Counted from the first letter of the stretch, positions 8,968 through 17,700 are shown. The stretch is DNA of 39,234 bases from Actinoplanes couchii (GCF_016862075.1 NZ_BOMG01000131.1:1-39234); one strand, 5' to 3'. Translations and numbers: made by a program. Notes: a model not told the origin generated them from the letters alone.

Positions 8968-9159
8968 TCAGGTGCGCCAGATCAAGGCCAGAGTCAGGGG
9001 CAGGGCGACCAGGATGATGGGCAGCACCACGGCGGTGGTGTACGGCGAGGTCCGCCAGGTGTGCTGGGCGCGCCGGTAGGCGAGATAGCCGAGGAGCATC
9101 GCGGTCGTCGCCCGGCTGGTGCGGATTCCGGCCGGGTGTCCCAGGTCGTGGCGGAGCAT
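8968..9159 (-). CDS. Small membrane protein, probably frameshifted at its 5' end
   Basis: The 63 residues from ATG 9159 end in a hydrophobic helix (TTAVVLPIILVALPLTLAL). The reading frame stays protein-like upstream of this ATG (AGLSTIDVNTAIGRALATPH), but it has no start codon there. A GTG at 9260, overlapping the TPR gene stop as GTGA, starts MTVILTAGPYP in another frame. One extra base in the run at 9229-9231 joins the two into a single protein of about 97 residues (8968-9260). I therefore read this as a coupled gene with a one-base deletion. Function unknown. Confidence 0.55.
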   Translation of the reverse strand: MLRHDLGHPAGIRTSRATTAMLLGYLAYRRAQHTWRTSPYTTAVVLPIILVALPLTLALIWRT

Positions 9160-9256
9160 GGCCTGGGCGTGGGGTGTGGCGAGCGCCCGGCCGATCGCCG
9201 TGTTGACGTCGATGGTGGAGAGCCCGGCGGGTAGGGGCCTGCGGTGAGGATCACTG

Positions 9257-10126
9257 TCACCGGTACCGCCGTGCGTTGCCGGGTGTGCTGCCGGGATGTC
9301 GGGTAGAGCTGCCGGGTCGCCGGTGAGGTGGTGGTGTTCGCTGTGCCAGGGGGTGCTGGTCGGTGTCTGGGGTGTGTGAGCAGACGACGGCGTGAGTGTA
9401 GGCGTGGTCGTCGTTGGTTTCGGCGGCGGCAGTGGTGAGGATGTCGGCGATGTCGGTGTGCTGGTGGCGGTTCAGCAGGGCGAGCAGGTCGTGGTCGCGG
9501 CGGCAGGCCCGCAGCATCCGGACGTGGGTGGTGGCGATCGTCCGGCCGGGGCCGGTGGCGTCGGGGGTGGTGTGCTGGCTGAGGTGCCAGGTGTAGGTGA
9601 TGGCCTGCAGCGCGTCGGCGCAGTGGCCTGCGGCGTGCAGGTTCAGGGCGAGGCTGATCGTGGTGGTGAGGATGTCCAGCGGGCGGCTGAGGATGCGGTA
9701 GGTGCTGAGCAGGTGCTGGTAGACGACGATCGCTTCGCTGTGGCGGCCGTGGGCGTGTAGGGCGGTGCCGTAGGCGTGGGCGGCGTCGAGCCGGCGTGGG
9801 TGGGTGGGCTGTTCGTGCAGGTGGTGGCTGGCGCGGTGGGCGTAACGTGCGGCGTCGAGCTGGCCGAGGCCGGTAGTGTGCGCCGCGTAGAGCATGCAGG
9901 CGTCGATGAGCAGCGGATCGGTGGGCAGCCAGGCGTAGTCGAGGCCGTCCAGGTGCACGGCCAGTAGGCGAACCGCGTCGGCGGAGCAGCCGGCGGCGAT
10001 CAGGTTTCGTGCGGCGGCGACATCGTCGGGCAGGGTGTTCAGACTGCTGCGCCCGAAGGCGGGAGCGCGCCTGGCCGGGCATACCGTGGCGACGGTTCGA
10101 AGCCGTGTGCGGCGGGCCGAGACCAT
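9257..10126 (-). CDS. TPR-like helical repeat protein
   Basis: Start set at ATG 10126 because AAAGGAGG lies eight bases upstream. The longer open frame above it looks non-coding. The 289-residue protein is a helical-repeat array (for example DAVRLLAVHLDGLDYAWL, then HAYGTALHAHGRHSEAIVVY). It resembles the C-terminal half of actinobacterial XRE/TPR regulators but has no DNA-binding domain. It may be a stand-alone partner or sensor. The last 30 residues become low-complexity. The stop overlaps a GTG that appears to start the small membrane gene. Confidence 0.7.
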   Translation of the reverse strand: MVSARRTRLRTVATVCPARRAPAFGRSSLNTLPDDVAAARNLIAAGCSADAVRLLAVHLDGLDYAWLPTDPLLIDACMLYAAHTTGLGQLDAARYAHRASHHLHEQPTHPRRLDAAHAYGTALHAHGRHSEAIVVYQHLLSTYRILSRPLDILTTTISLALNLHAAGHCADALQAITYTWHLSQHTTPDATGPGRTIATTHVRMLRACRRDHDLLALLNRHQHTDIADILTTAAAETNDDHAYTHAVVCSHTPDTDQHPLAQRTPPPHRRPGSSTRHPGSTPGNARRYR

Positions 10127-10302
10127 AACGACGGCCTCCTTTCTCCTTCGGGCGGACGGGATATGGACAATCTGCACAACGGCGACACGGCGGAACGGCC
10201 GTCGTGGCCACCGCGCGGCCGGGGCTGCGGACCGCGCGGTGGCCGGGCCGGCACGTCCACAGCGACAGAGCGGTGCCGGCCATGGGACACCCGAGGTTTC
10301 CC

Positions 10303-10920
10303 CTAGCCGGTGGGGTGGCCTCGGGACGGCCGCCACATCGCGTGGAACGGAGATCCGTCTTCGAGGGTGAAGGTGTCCAGGTCGGTATAGCCGAGCCGCC
10401 GGTAGAGCGCCTGGTTGGCGGAGTTGGTGGCTTCCAGGTAGGCCGGCCGGTCTTCGAGATCGAGGCGGTGATGGGTTGCGGTCAGCAGGGCGGAGCCCAG
10501 GCCTTTGCCCTGGTCCTGGGGCCGGACGGCCACGAACGCCAGATAGGCGTGCGGCTGGAGGGGATGGTTGTCTTCCAGGATCTTGTCCAGGTGCGCGAAG
10601 CGCGCTTGGAGGTCGGGCGGCACGATCTCGTTCAGCCGCTGGTCGTAGTGGGGGATCGGGAGTGGTTTCGTGGTGTGGTCGAACCAGACCGTGACCGCGG
10701 GGATCTGCCCGTTCTGCTCCAGCAGGAACACGTCACCGGCGCCGCCTGCCGCATGTTCGGCCAGCAGGCTGAAATATGCGGACATGACCTGCTGGCGGCG
10801 GGCGAGGTCAGGGATGAGGAACCGGTTCGGCCGGGCGTCGTTGAGGGCACGGGCGATCAGGTCACCGACCAGGGCGACGTCGGCGGTGCTGGCGGCGGGG
10901 CGGATCCTCGGGGCGGTCAT
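10303..10920 (-). CDS. GNAT family N-acetyltransferase
   Basis: Transfers an acetyl group from acetyl-CoA to an unknown acceptor. The 205-residue protein has the GNAT acetyl-CoA loop at about 131-146 (VRPQDQGKGLGSALL, matching Q/R-x-x-G-x-G). It is followed by the usual C-terminal motif with YLEATNSANQALYRRLGY at 161-178, where the Tyr/Asn pair contacts CoA. ATG 10920 overlaps the upstream permease-fragment stop (ATGA), so the two are co-translated. Length is normal and the gene looks intact. Confidence 0.88.
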   Translation of the reverse strand: MTAPRIRPAASTADVALVGDLIARALNDARPNRFLIPDLARRQQVMSAYFSLLAEHAAGGAGDVFLLEQNGQIPAVTVWFDHTTKPLPIPHYDQRLNEIVPPDLQARFAHLDKILEDNHPLQPHAYLAFVAVRPQDQGKGLGSALLTATHHRLDLEDRPAYLEATNSANQALYRRLGYTDLDTFTLEDGSPFHAMWRPSRGHPTG

Positions 10921-11561
10921 CGGCGTGCTCCCGAGCGTGCCCGGTGCTGCCCGTCGTCGGGCGCGGCTGCGTGTGCGGGTGCGGTGGCCGCAGAACCCAG
11001 GCCGATACCCCGGTAGACGTCGGGGCGGGTGCTGCGCAGTGTCCAACCCCAGATCAGCCCAAGAACAGTGACAGCCGCGAACGCGACGGGTACCAGGACC
11101 GACGGGCCAGTCCAGCCGTCGGTGTCGTACAGCGCCGGCAGGTTGGTGAGCATCAGGTACAGCACGCCGGCCAGCAAGGGCAGGGCCACCCACGGCGCGA
11201 TCATGCGGGCCCACAGCGGCTCGCCGTGGGAGTCGCGGCTGAAGAAACCGATCACCGCGGTGGCCGTGACAGTGATCAGGATGGCCACGCCGACACCGCC
11301 GCTGGTGCCGAGGGTGAAGAAGAACTGGGTGAGGGGATCTCCGCCGCCGATCGCGAACACGATGATCGCGGCCAAGCCGATTCCGGACTGTGCCAGCGAG
11401 GCGTAGCGGGGTGCGCCACCGGCGGTGAGGCTGAGGATTCGCGGCAGATCGCACGCCAGACACCGGCCCGTCGCACTCGACGTCACATGCTCGTCGAGCA
11501 GCGCCTGAGCCTTGCCGAGTTGCTCGGCGGCCGATGGCGCGACATTGGTGTTCACCATCAT
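10917..11561 (-). CDS. Truncated APC-superfamily permease fused to a Cys-containing N-terminus
   Basis: Start at ATG 11561 (or 11558), preceded by AAGGAG. Residues 1 to about 40 carry LLDEHVTSSATGRCLACD, typical of a separate class of small actinobacterial proteins. The rest matches only the C-terminal part of an amino-acid/APC permease, with four hydrophobic helices and the ending WGWTLRSTRPDVYRGIG. The eight or so N-terminal transport helices are absent, so transport activity is unlikely. This looks like a recombination joint near 11440. The stop overlaps the acetyltransferase start. Confidence 0.7.
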   Translation of the reverse strand: MMVNTNVAPSAAEQLGKAQALLDEHVTSSATGRCLACDLPRILSLTAGGAPRYASLAQSGIGLAAIIVFAIGGGDPLTQFFFTLGTSGGVGVAILITVTATAVIGFFSRDSHGEPLWARMIAPWVALPLLAGVLYLMLTNLPALYDTDGWTGPSVLVPVAFAAVTVLGLIWGWTLRSTRPDVYRGIGLGSAATAPAHAAAPDDGQHRARSGARR

Positions 11562-11710
11562 CCCTTCTCCTTCCGGAAGGTAAGCGGGCGTACACGGGCC
11601 AAGGCGTCCTTGTGTGGCTCCGCGGCGGCGGGACCTAACAGGAGGATCGTTCACTTACATCGACAGGCGCCGTGATCTGCTGTGAACTGACCGTAGGGGT
11701 GCACCATGGA

Positions 11711-11740
11711 GGTGACCGGGAAAATCTGTACCGGGTCACC
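11711..11740. promoter_or_regulatory. Inverted repeat between divergent genes, possible operator
   Basis: GGTGACC at 11711-11717 faces GGTCACC at 11734-11740, a 7-base inverted repeat with a 16-base spacer, and CGG/CCG extends it imperfectly. It lies between the divergent permease-fragment gene and the XRE regulator, 27 bases before the latter's first start codon. This is where an autoregulatory operator would sit. Binding is inferred only. Confidence 0.4.
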
Positions 11741-11766
11741 GGAGATTCACCAGGCAAGGTGATGCA

Positions 11767-13017
11767 GTGCGAGGAATGACGGACGACATGACGACCGGTC
11801 AGCGTGTCGCCTTCTACCGGAAGCGGCGTGGCATGTCTCAGGAGGTGCTGGCCGGCCTGGTAGGCAAGACAGGCGAGTGGCTACGAAAGGTCGAGACCAA
11901 CCGGGCCGAACTCGACAGGCTTTCCGTCATTCGCTCAGTCGCCCGTGTACTCGACGTCTCAATGGGAGACATCATCGGCGACCCGGAGCTATTCGAGTGG
12001 TCCGAGGACTCGGGCCGCCGAACCATCCCCGCGCTACGGGCTGCGCTACACGACTACCGACATCTCGCCCCGAAGATCACCGAATTCGGCGAAACCGACC
12101 CTCCGCCTCTGGCGGATATTGAACGTGACATCGCCGAGATGTGGGAGGCGTACCAGTATTCGAAGTACGGCGTGCTGGCCCGCAGACTCCCCCACATCAT
12201 TCATGACTGCCTGACTGCAGCTGAAATCTACGACGGAAACGACGGCCAGCGCGCACAATCATTGACTGCCTACGCGCATCAGGTCGCCACTTTGCTGCTC
12301 ACGAAGCTGGGAGAATCCGACCTGGCTTGGATCGCGGCCAGCCGTGGACTGGTAGCAGCAAACGCGAGCAACGACCATGTCGTGATCGGCTCACTCAGTC
12401 GCGCGGCGGCCCACGCACTCGTTTCGATCGGCGAATACCAGCAGGCTCGCGGCCTAGCATCAGCTAGTGCCAGTTTCCTCATGCCTCGACTCGCCAAGCC
12501 GACCCCACAGCTACTTTCCGTCTATGGCAGTCTCCACCTAGTGTGCGCCCTCGCTGCCGCGCGTGACGACGATCGGCCAGGAGCCGATACCCATATCATT
12601 GAGGCCGATTCCGCCGCTCTTCGCCTAGGCTCGGACGCTAACCACGTCTGGACAGCCTTTGGACCCACCAATGTGGCGATTCATCGAGTCTCCATTGCGA
12701 TGGAACTCGGCGATGTCCAGCGGGCCATCAAAATCGGCACGCCGCTAGACACCTCCTCACTTCCGGTGGAACGCCGAGTCCGTCACGCAATAGAAACGGC
12801 TCGCGCCTATGCCCGATGGAATCGCATAGACGAAGCGCTCAGCGCGTTGCTGAACGCCGAGGCCGTCAGCCCTGACCAGGTCCGATATCACCGACTCTCC
12901 CGGGCGATTGTGCGCGAGATACTCGTTCGCGGTCGCCCGCCGCGCCTCGCCGTCGATCTGAGCGAACGGATGGGCGTGAGGTCCAAAATTCCGGACTGGC
13001 TGGACGGGAAGCCTTAG
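11767..13017 (+). CDS. XRE-family transcriptional regulator with TPR-like C-terminus
   Basis: Residues about 9-65 form an XRE helix-turn-helix (GQRVAFYRKRRGMSQEVLAG, then EWLRKVETNRAELDRLSVIRS). The remaining 340 or so residues are helical repeats, the architecture of actinobacterial regulators that respond to ligands or partner peptides. Possible starts are GTG 11767, ATG 11776 and ATG 11788. The first has AAGG seven bases upstream; GAGGA at 11771-11775 would suit the last. Codon use and base composition are visibly less GC-rich than in flanking genes, which suggests acquisition. The stop overlaps the convergent YdcF gene stop. Confidence 0.88.
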   Translation: MRGMTDDMTTGQRVAFYRKRRGMSQEVLAGLVGKTGEWLRKVETNRAELDRLSVIRSVARVLDVSMGDIIGDPELFEWSEDSGRRTIPALRAALHDYRHLAPKITEFGETDPPPLADIERDIAEMWEAYQYSKYGVLARRLPHIIHDCLTAAEIYDGNDGQRAQSLTAYAHQVATLLLTKLGESDLAWIAASRGLVAANASNDHVVIGSLSRAAAHALVSIGEYQQARGLASASASFLMPRLAKPTPQLLSVYGSLHLVCALAAARDDDRPGADTHIIEADSAALRLGSDANHVWTAFGPTNVAIHRVSIAMELGDVQRAIKIGTPLDTSSLPVERRVRHAIETARAYARWNRIDEALSALLNAEAVSPDQVRYHRLSRAIVREILVRGRPPRLAVDLSERMGVRSKIPDWLDGKP

Positions 13018-13700
13018 CTACCCGTGTTGACCAGGCGGCTTGTGAAACCCGCGCCGACAAGGCGATCGAACGCTACGCGAACACCGTCGGGAACATCCTG
13101 CGCGACCGCGAAACCACGCTCGGCATACAGTTCAATCCGCTGCGTGTCACCAACAAGCATGTCAATGACCCGTCGCACGTCGCCGATACTCTCGACATAA
13201 TCGTCAAGGGACATCGGGTTCGAGGCGCAAATAACCTCTACGCCTGGCCAAACCTTCCTACACGTGGCGAAGGCTCGGCGTTGTTGATACGGCCGCGACA
13301 TGAGAAGAACAGACGCGACTGCCACACCGGACTCTTCGAGCAAACGCCGCGAATATTCGAGATTCTGTGAGGTGTTAGTGGCATGAGGCTCCACCTCGAT
13401 AACCTCGGGAGGAACACCGTTTTCAACCGCGTACTCCCGGTAGTGAACTGCTTCACCCCGCGGGAAACGGGCAACCGTTGTCGGCGCATTAGCGCCGGTG
13501 AAAACCAGACGCGGATACAGGCCAGAGTGGAACAGCTTGGTCGCGATAACAGCCACCCCGAGATCATGGCTACCCAGTCCGATACCAACGTCGCACGGAC
13601 GCAAATCATGCTGCATGTCGTGATAGCGCCAAAGTTCTTCAACGTCAGCACGCAACTCCTCGGGAATCGCTGCCGTCGAACTCAAGACGTAGTCATTCAC
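13014..13700 (-). CDS. YdcF/ElyC-family (DUF218) protein
   Basis: A 228-residue protein of the SanA/YdcF/ElyC family. It has the early GIGLGSHDLGVAVIATKLF segment, the LVFTGAN strand, the ATNTSQNLEYSRRLL helix and the LLMSRPYQQRRA segment, which together form the family's conserved pocket. Most family members are of unknown biochemical function; some bind nucleotides or act in envelope maintenance. GTG 13700 is the only start codon in frame after the upstream antitoxin-like gene stop at 13729. Base composition is lower in GC, like the neighbouring XRE and antitoxin genes. No signal peptide or membrane helix is present. Confidence 0.75.
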   Translation of the reverse strand: MNDYVLSSTAAIPEELRADVEELWRYHDMQHDLRPCDVGIGLGSHDLGVAVIATKLFHSGLYPRLVFTGANAPTTVARFPRGEAVHYREYAVENGVPPEVIEVEPHATNTSQNLEYSRRLLEESGVAVASVLLMSRPYQQRRAFATCRKVWPGVEVICASNPMSLDDYVESIGDVRRVIDMLVGDTQRIELYAERGFAVAQDVPDGVRVAFDRLVGAGFTSRLVNTGS

Positions 13701-13728
13701 TGCGCGACTGCTGTCCTCACCCGTGACT

Positions 13729-13932
13729 TCATTCGGCGCCGCCCGAACGTCGCAGCGCAGCGAGTCCGGCCTCAGCCACCTCAAGCGGCACCACCGCAGC
13801 GACGGGCACACCGTCTTTCGACAGATAGACGACTTGGCCCCGCTCCACATTTTCAAGAAGCTCAGGAAGGACGAGGGACAGGGGAAAATCATCCGGGCTC
13901 GCGAAACTGGCGCCCGCTCTCGGCTCTCGCAT
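13729..13932 (-). CDS. Phd/YefM-like antitoxin without a toxin
   Basis: A 67-residue protein starting at ATG 13932. The sequence LPELLENVERGQVVYLSKDG followed by VPVAAVVPLEVAE follows the Phd/YefM antitoxin pattern: an N-terminal DNA-binding beta/alpha fold, then a strand in which the antitoxin names its own promoter context. The long C-terminal toxin-binding tail is short. The next gene downstream is a YdcF-like protein, not a RelE/Doc/PIN toxin, so it is an orphan or works with an unrecognised partner. Confidence 0.65.
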   Translation of the reverse strand: MREPRAGASFASPDDFPLSLVLPELLENVERGQVVYLSKDGVPVAAVVPLEVAEAGLAALRRSGGAE

Positions 13933-14385
13933 GAGGCCCAGCCTAGGGGTCTCGATGCCTACCGTGCAGACTGAGTCAACCAACGAACATGATCCACGAG
14001 CAGAAGGCCGATCGGGAAGGCTCGCCGTCGATCGTTCGCGACCTGGAGTGCCTTCAGGATCCTCGGGCTTCGGCGCGTGCTGGAGCTGGGCTGGCGGCTT
14101 GCTGGGTGGCGTTGGCTGCACCTCGCGGTGGTGAACCAACGGAAATCTCAAGCGACACGCTCGGGTAGTTCTATCGAACGAATGTGCTACCCGAAATGCG
14201 GACTTCGTCGGCTGGCCGACACCGCTGGCACCGGCCACTCCGGTATCCGTATGGCACGGCCGGTTGGCTTCGTTCCTTGATCACCGTGCAGGACTTAATC
14301 GTTGCCTCCGGGCGGGTAGAAGGGCGGATCAGGTGAGCGCAACCCTCGACGCTGGGCTTTTTGGTACCAGAGTGTCGGCGGATCG
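13933..14385. other. Intergenic stretch with a LexA-box-like site
   Basis: About 450 bases between the minus-strand antitoxin gene and the plus-strand operon. No convincing gene was seen. It must hold the promoters of both units. A LexA-like sequence lies at 14174-14189 and is listed separately. Confidence 0.4.
14174..14189. promoter_or_regulatory. Partial LexA (SOS) box candidate
   Basis: The 16-mer TCGAACGAATGTGCTA keeps the full left half (TCGAAC) of the actinobacterial LexA consensus TCGAAC-N4-GTTCGA. The right half differs at two of six positions. It lies upstream of the divergent antitoxin-like gene and the nucleotidyltransferase operon. With two mismatches it may be chance. Confidence 0.22.
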
Positions 14386-15153
14386 GTGATGAGCGACCAC
14401 ACCGGTGGTGCCCTGCCGGTGGTAGCAGCCCTCGCTGCGAGCGCGCAGGCCCGGCGGTCCTGGGTCACGGCCGCGGCGCGTGTCCTGTCGGTGGACCAGC
14501 GGGTGCGCGGGGTATGGCTGGTGGGCTCGTTGAGCCATGGTCGGGGTGATGCGTTCAGCGATGTCGACCTGATCGTCGTCGCGGGCGAGCCGGTACCGGC
14601 CGACCTGCGCGACGATCCCTTCGCCGGTCTGCGGATGCCCGGTACGGTGCTCTATGCGCGGCGCAAGCCGCGTAACGCGCCTGCGGGTGGTGGCTATCTT
14701 GCGGTGTGCCTGGACATGGCGGGGTTGCCGGTGCTGGTCGACATGTACCTGTGGCCGGTGACGACCGCGGTCCTGCCGGCAGGCGGGAACGTCCTGTTTC
14801 ACCGCGGCGAGGTCATCCGATCAACGCGGGGCTTGCTGGAGGTGCTGGCTGCATGCCCGGCCGACGACCCGGCCGGTGCCGACCCGACCGACCCGGTCAG
14901 CGTGTTCTTTCTGATCCAGCTCGCCGCGAAGTACCACGCTCGCGCCGATCACAGCCGCTACGCAGGGATCTGCCGCCAGCTGCGGATCCCTGCCGACGAT
15001 TTCCGTGCCCTTCGGCTGCTCCTCGCCGGCTGCTCCCTGTCGACGGAGCCGGGCGTGACACGGGCAGTCGAGCGTCTGCTGGATGTCGCTGATGAACACC
15101 GTCGGCTCCTGGAGCCGGCGTCCGTCTCGTCGTCTGCGAAAGAAGGCTCGTGA
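14386..15153 (+). CDS. Nucleotidyltransferase-domain protein
   Basis: A 255-residue protein of the polymerase-beta nucleotidyltransferase fold. The catalytic signature is at residues 47-65: GS (47-48), then D59 and D61 in SDVDLIVV. Such proteins transfer NMP to small molecules (aminoglycosides), RNA or proteins. The C-terminal helical part is like kanamycin-type adenylyltransferases, but the substrate is unknown. GTG 14386 or ATG 14389 starts it. It heads a run of seven plus-strand genes joined by overlaps, and its stop overlaps the next start. It is one of the two members with an uninterrupted, full-length frame. Confidence 0.8.
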   Translation: MMSDHTGGALPVVAALAASAQARRSWVTAAARVLSVDQRVRGVWLVGSLSHGRGDAFSDVDLIVVAGEPVPADLRDDPFAGLRMPGTVLYARRKPRNAPAGGGYLAVCLDMAGLPVLVDMYLWPVTTAVLPAGGNVLFHRGEVIRSTRGLLEVLAACPADDPAGADPTDPVSVFFLIQLAAKYHARADHSRYAGICRQLRIPADDFRALRLLLAGCSLSTEPGVTRAVERLLDVADEHRRLLEPASVSSSAKEGS

Positions 15154-15599
15154 TGGTCTTCAATGGTGCCGTCCCGGAGAACGGGCAACAGCTCACGACT
15201 CGGCCGGAGCAGCAGCCGTGCGGGCCGGTGGGCTCGCCGCCCACCGGTGGTCCGGATACGATCACCGCGCTGGTGGAAACGGTGCATGCGCTCACCCGCC
15301 ACTTCCCGGACCATAACGGCCCGTTCGAGCGGGTGTCGCGGCTGGCAGAGGAGACGGGCGAGCTCGCCCAGCAGGTCAACCATGCCGAGGGCATGGGCGT
15401 CAAGGTCGCCAAGCACGGGCCGGCCGACCCGGCGGCGATGGTCAAGGAACTCATGGATGTGCTGCGCGCCGCCGTCGGGCTGGCCGTGCACTAGGGGCTG
15501 GTCGATGAGCTACGGAACCTGATCGCGGCAAGCTATCGGCATCATGTCGATCTGGGCTTGATCGAACCGGCGGCGAGCGAGGATGAGCCCGCATCGTGA
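15150..15599 (+). pseudogene. MazG-like nucleotide pyrophosphohydrolase, interrupted by TAG
   Basis: Start at GTG 15150 or ATG 15153, overlapping the upstream stop. Residues about 37-105 carry the all-alpha NTP-pyrophosphatase signature, EETGELAQQ then KELMDVLRAA (ExxE and ExxD metal ligands). Such enzymes cleave NTPs or dNTPs to NMP and pyrophosphate. An in-frame TAG at 15492-15494 ends it after LAVH. The same frame continues with a family-like tail (GLVDELRNLIAASYRHH) to TGA 15597-15599, which overlaps the next gene's GTG. The original protein was about 149 residues. The catalytic residues precede the stop, so a shortened enzyme is conceivable. Confidence 0.75.
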
Positions 15600-16911
15600 C
15601 CGCCAGCGAACCGACCTCGGTCTCCCGCCCCAGGACGACGCCGAAGACTCCCCGCGACGACGCCCCACGGCGGGATGTGCGGCGGGCGTGGGCGGCGTAC
15701 GCGGTGTCGCAGGCCGGCAGCGGGATCGGTGCGGGGGCGTTGCCGCTGGTCGCGATCCTGCTGCTGGACGCTTCGGACTGGCAGGTGTAGCTGCTGGCCG
15801 TGGTCGCGGGGATCGCCGGCGCTGCGGTGATCGTGCCGTTGGGCCCGGTGACGGAGTTCCGGCGCAACCGCCCGGCGATGATCAGCGCGGACGTACTGCG
15901 ATTGGTGACGCTGGCCAGTGTCCCCGCCGCCGCGTGGTGCGGCATGCTGTCGTTCGCCCAGTTGTGTGTGGTGGCTGCAGCACAGACCGTCGGCGCGATC
16001 GCCGCGTCGGCAGCGAGTACCTCCTATCTGAAGAACCTCGTGGCATCGCAGCGGCTGGCCGCGGTGAACTCCCGTTGGGAGACCACCATGTGGACCGCGA
16101 GCACGGTCGGCCCACCGGCCGGGGGCCTGCTGGTCTCGTGGGCCGGCGCCCTCGCCGCCGTCATCGTCGACGCCGCCAGCTTCCTGACCTCCGCGGTGAT
16201 CCTGGGCCGTGCCCGGCACCGGGAGCCCGCGCCACCGTCCCAGACGGCGATCGCCCCTGGCTGCGGGAAATGACGGCGGGGTGGCGACACATCGCCGCCC
16301 ATCCGGTGCTGCGGGTGCTGTTCGTGCACGCGCTGCTGTTCGGGGGATGCATCATGGCGTTGACCCCGCTGATCGCGATCCTGATACTGCGCGACCTGGG
16401 ATTCAGTCCCGCCCAGTACGGGCTCGCCCTGGGCGTGCCCTGCGCAGCTGGAGTCCTCGGTTCGCTGCTGGCACCGCGGATCATCGCGACAGCCGGTTTG
16501 ATGCCGACCCTGCTGGTCGCCGGAGCGGCTCGCTGCCTGTGGATGGCGGTGCTGCCGTTCGCGCCCGGCACGCCGGCCGGCCTGGTGTTGATCATCGGCG
16601 CGGACGCGGCGCTGTTGTGGTGCGCAGGGGTATTCAATCCCGCGTTCGTGACCTACCGCATGCAGGTAACCGCCGACGGCTATCTGGCCCGGGTTGCGGC
16701 GGCGTGGGCGGTGAGCAGCAAGGTCGCCCAGCCGGCCGTGATCGCGGCGGCCGGGATAGCGGCTGCTGCTCTGGGCGCCCGGATCGCGTTGCTCGCGCTG
16801 GCGGGGGTGCTGCTGGCCAGCATCGTGATCCTGCCGTGGACAGCATGGCGGGCCACGCCCGCCGACCACCTCGACACCCGATCCGATTCACCGGCGGTGA
16901 AAGGGCTGTGA
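15596..16911 (+). pseudogene. MFS transporter, interrupted by TAG and a frameshift
   Basis: The reconstructed protein of about 437 residues is a major facilitator permease with roughly twelve membrane helices, as expected for an exporter. It starts at GTG 15596, overlapping the MazG-like gene stop. The first helix (GIGAGALPLVAILLL) is followed by TAG at 15788-15790, then the frame continues (LLAVVAGIAGAAVIVPLGP). Near 16254-16257 the frame breaks. One extra C there (GCC CCC TGG) restores APWLREMTAGWRHIAAHP and the second half to TGA 16909-16911. That stop overlaps the next ATG. With two lesions it is probably non-functional if the sequence is right. Confidence 0.85.
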
Positions 16912-17700
16912 TGAGTGATCCGATGCAGCGGGGCCGGTTCGCGGCCCCGATCCGGCGCGGCGAGACCGTCGAGCGCTCGCCGGGCCCCGGCCCGGTGAAC
17001 GTGCACGCCTTGCTTCAGTATCTCGAACAAAAGGGCTTTGCGCTGTCGCCGCGAGTGCTCGGCTGGGCGGCGCAGGGTCGCGAGATCCTCAGCTACCTGC
17101 CGGACGATTCCGGCTATCCACCCCTGTCCGCCACATTGCGCAGCGAAGAGACGCTGATCAGCGTGGCCACGGCGATCCGGGCGCTACACGACGCCGGACA
17201 GGGATTCGTGGCGCCACGGCCGGACGGCTGGCACCGCAGGGAACTCGCGGTCCCGGCGGTCATCGACTGCATCGGCCACCACGACCTCGCCCCGTGGAAC
17301 CTGCTGTTCGACGGCAGCACGGTGGTCGGCATCGTCGACTTCGACACCGCCGGTCCCTCGAACCGGGTCTGGCACCTCGCCTACGCCGCCCACCACTGGG
17401 TGCCGTTCCACCCGCCGGACGGCCCTACGCGGTTTTGGCTGGGACAGCGAACCCGGGCGGGCCCGCCGCCTGCGGATGTTCACCGACACCTACGGCCGTG
17501 GGGTGCGGCCCGAGCAGGTGGTGGAATTCGCCGCGCTGCGCCTGCTCGCCATGGCCGCCTACATCGAGCAGCAGGTGCACGCCGGTGATCCAGCGTTCGC
17601 GGTGCACCGCGACGAGCAGCACGCCGACGGCTACCGGCACGCCGCCGCCTACGTCCTCGCCCACCGCGCGCAGCTACTCGGCGAAGCCGGCGGGCGATGA
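16911..17700 (+). pseudogene. Aminoglycoside-phosphotransferase-family kinase, frameshifted
   Basis: An APH/choline-kinase fold protein of about 262 residues. The catalytic loop is HHDLAPWN at residues 123-130 (Asp125 catalytic, Asn130 metal) and the magnesium-binding IVDFD is at 141-145. The substrate may be an antibiotic or a metabolite and cannot be told. The frame breaks at the T-run 17433-17436. With one T fewer, RFGWDSEPGRARRLR joins the first part to MFTDTYGRGVRPEQVVEF and the rest to TGA 17698-17700. Both key motifs precede the break. ATG 16911 overlaps the MFS stop, and its own stop overlaps the next ATG. Confidence 0.82.

Noticed and set aside
13014..13932. Complete toxin-antitoxin pair
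   Set aside because: Only the antitoxin-like half is recognisable. The neighbour is YdcF-like, not a known toxin.
15492..15790. Recoding of TAG as a sense codon in the MazG-like and MFS genes
   Set aside because: Other genes in the window use TAG as a normal stop (the XRE gene ends with TAG), and no suppressor or recoding element is visible.
14386..17700. Antibiotic-resistance cassette (adenylyltransferase plus phosphotransferase)
   Set aside because: The folds are shared with many metabolic enzymes. The substrate cannot be read from sequence, and the phosphotransferase is broken. A resistance label would be over-interpretation.
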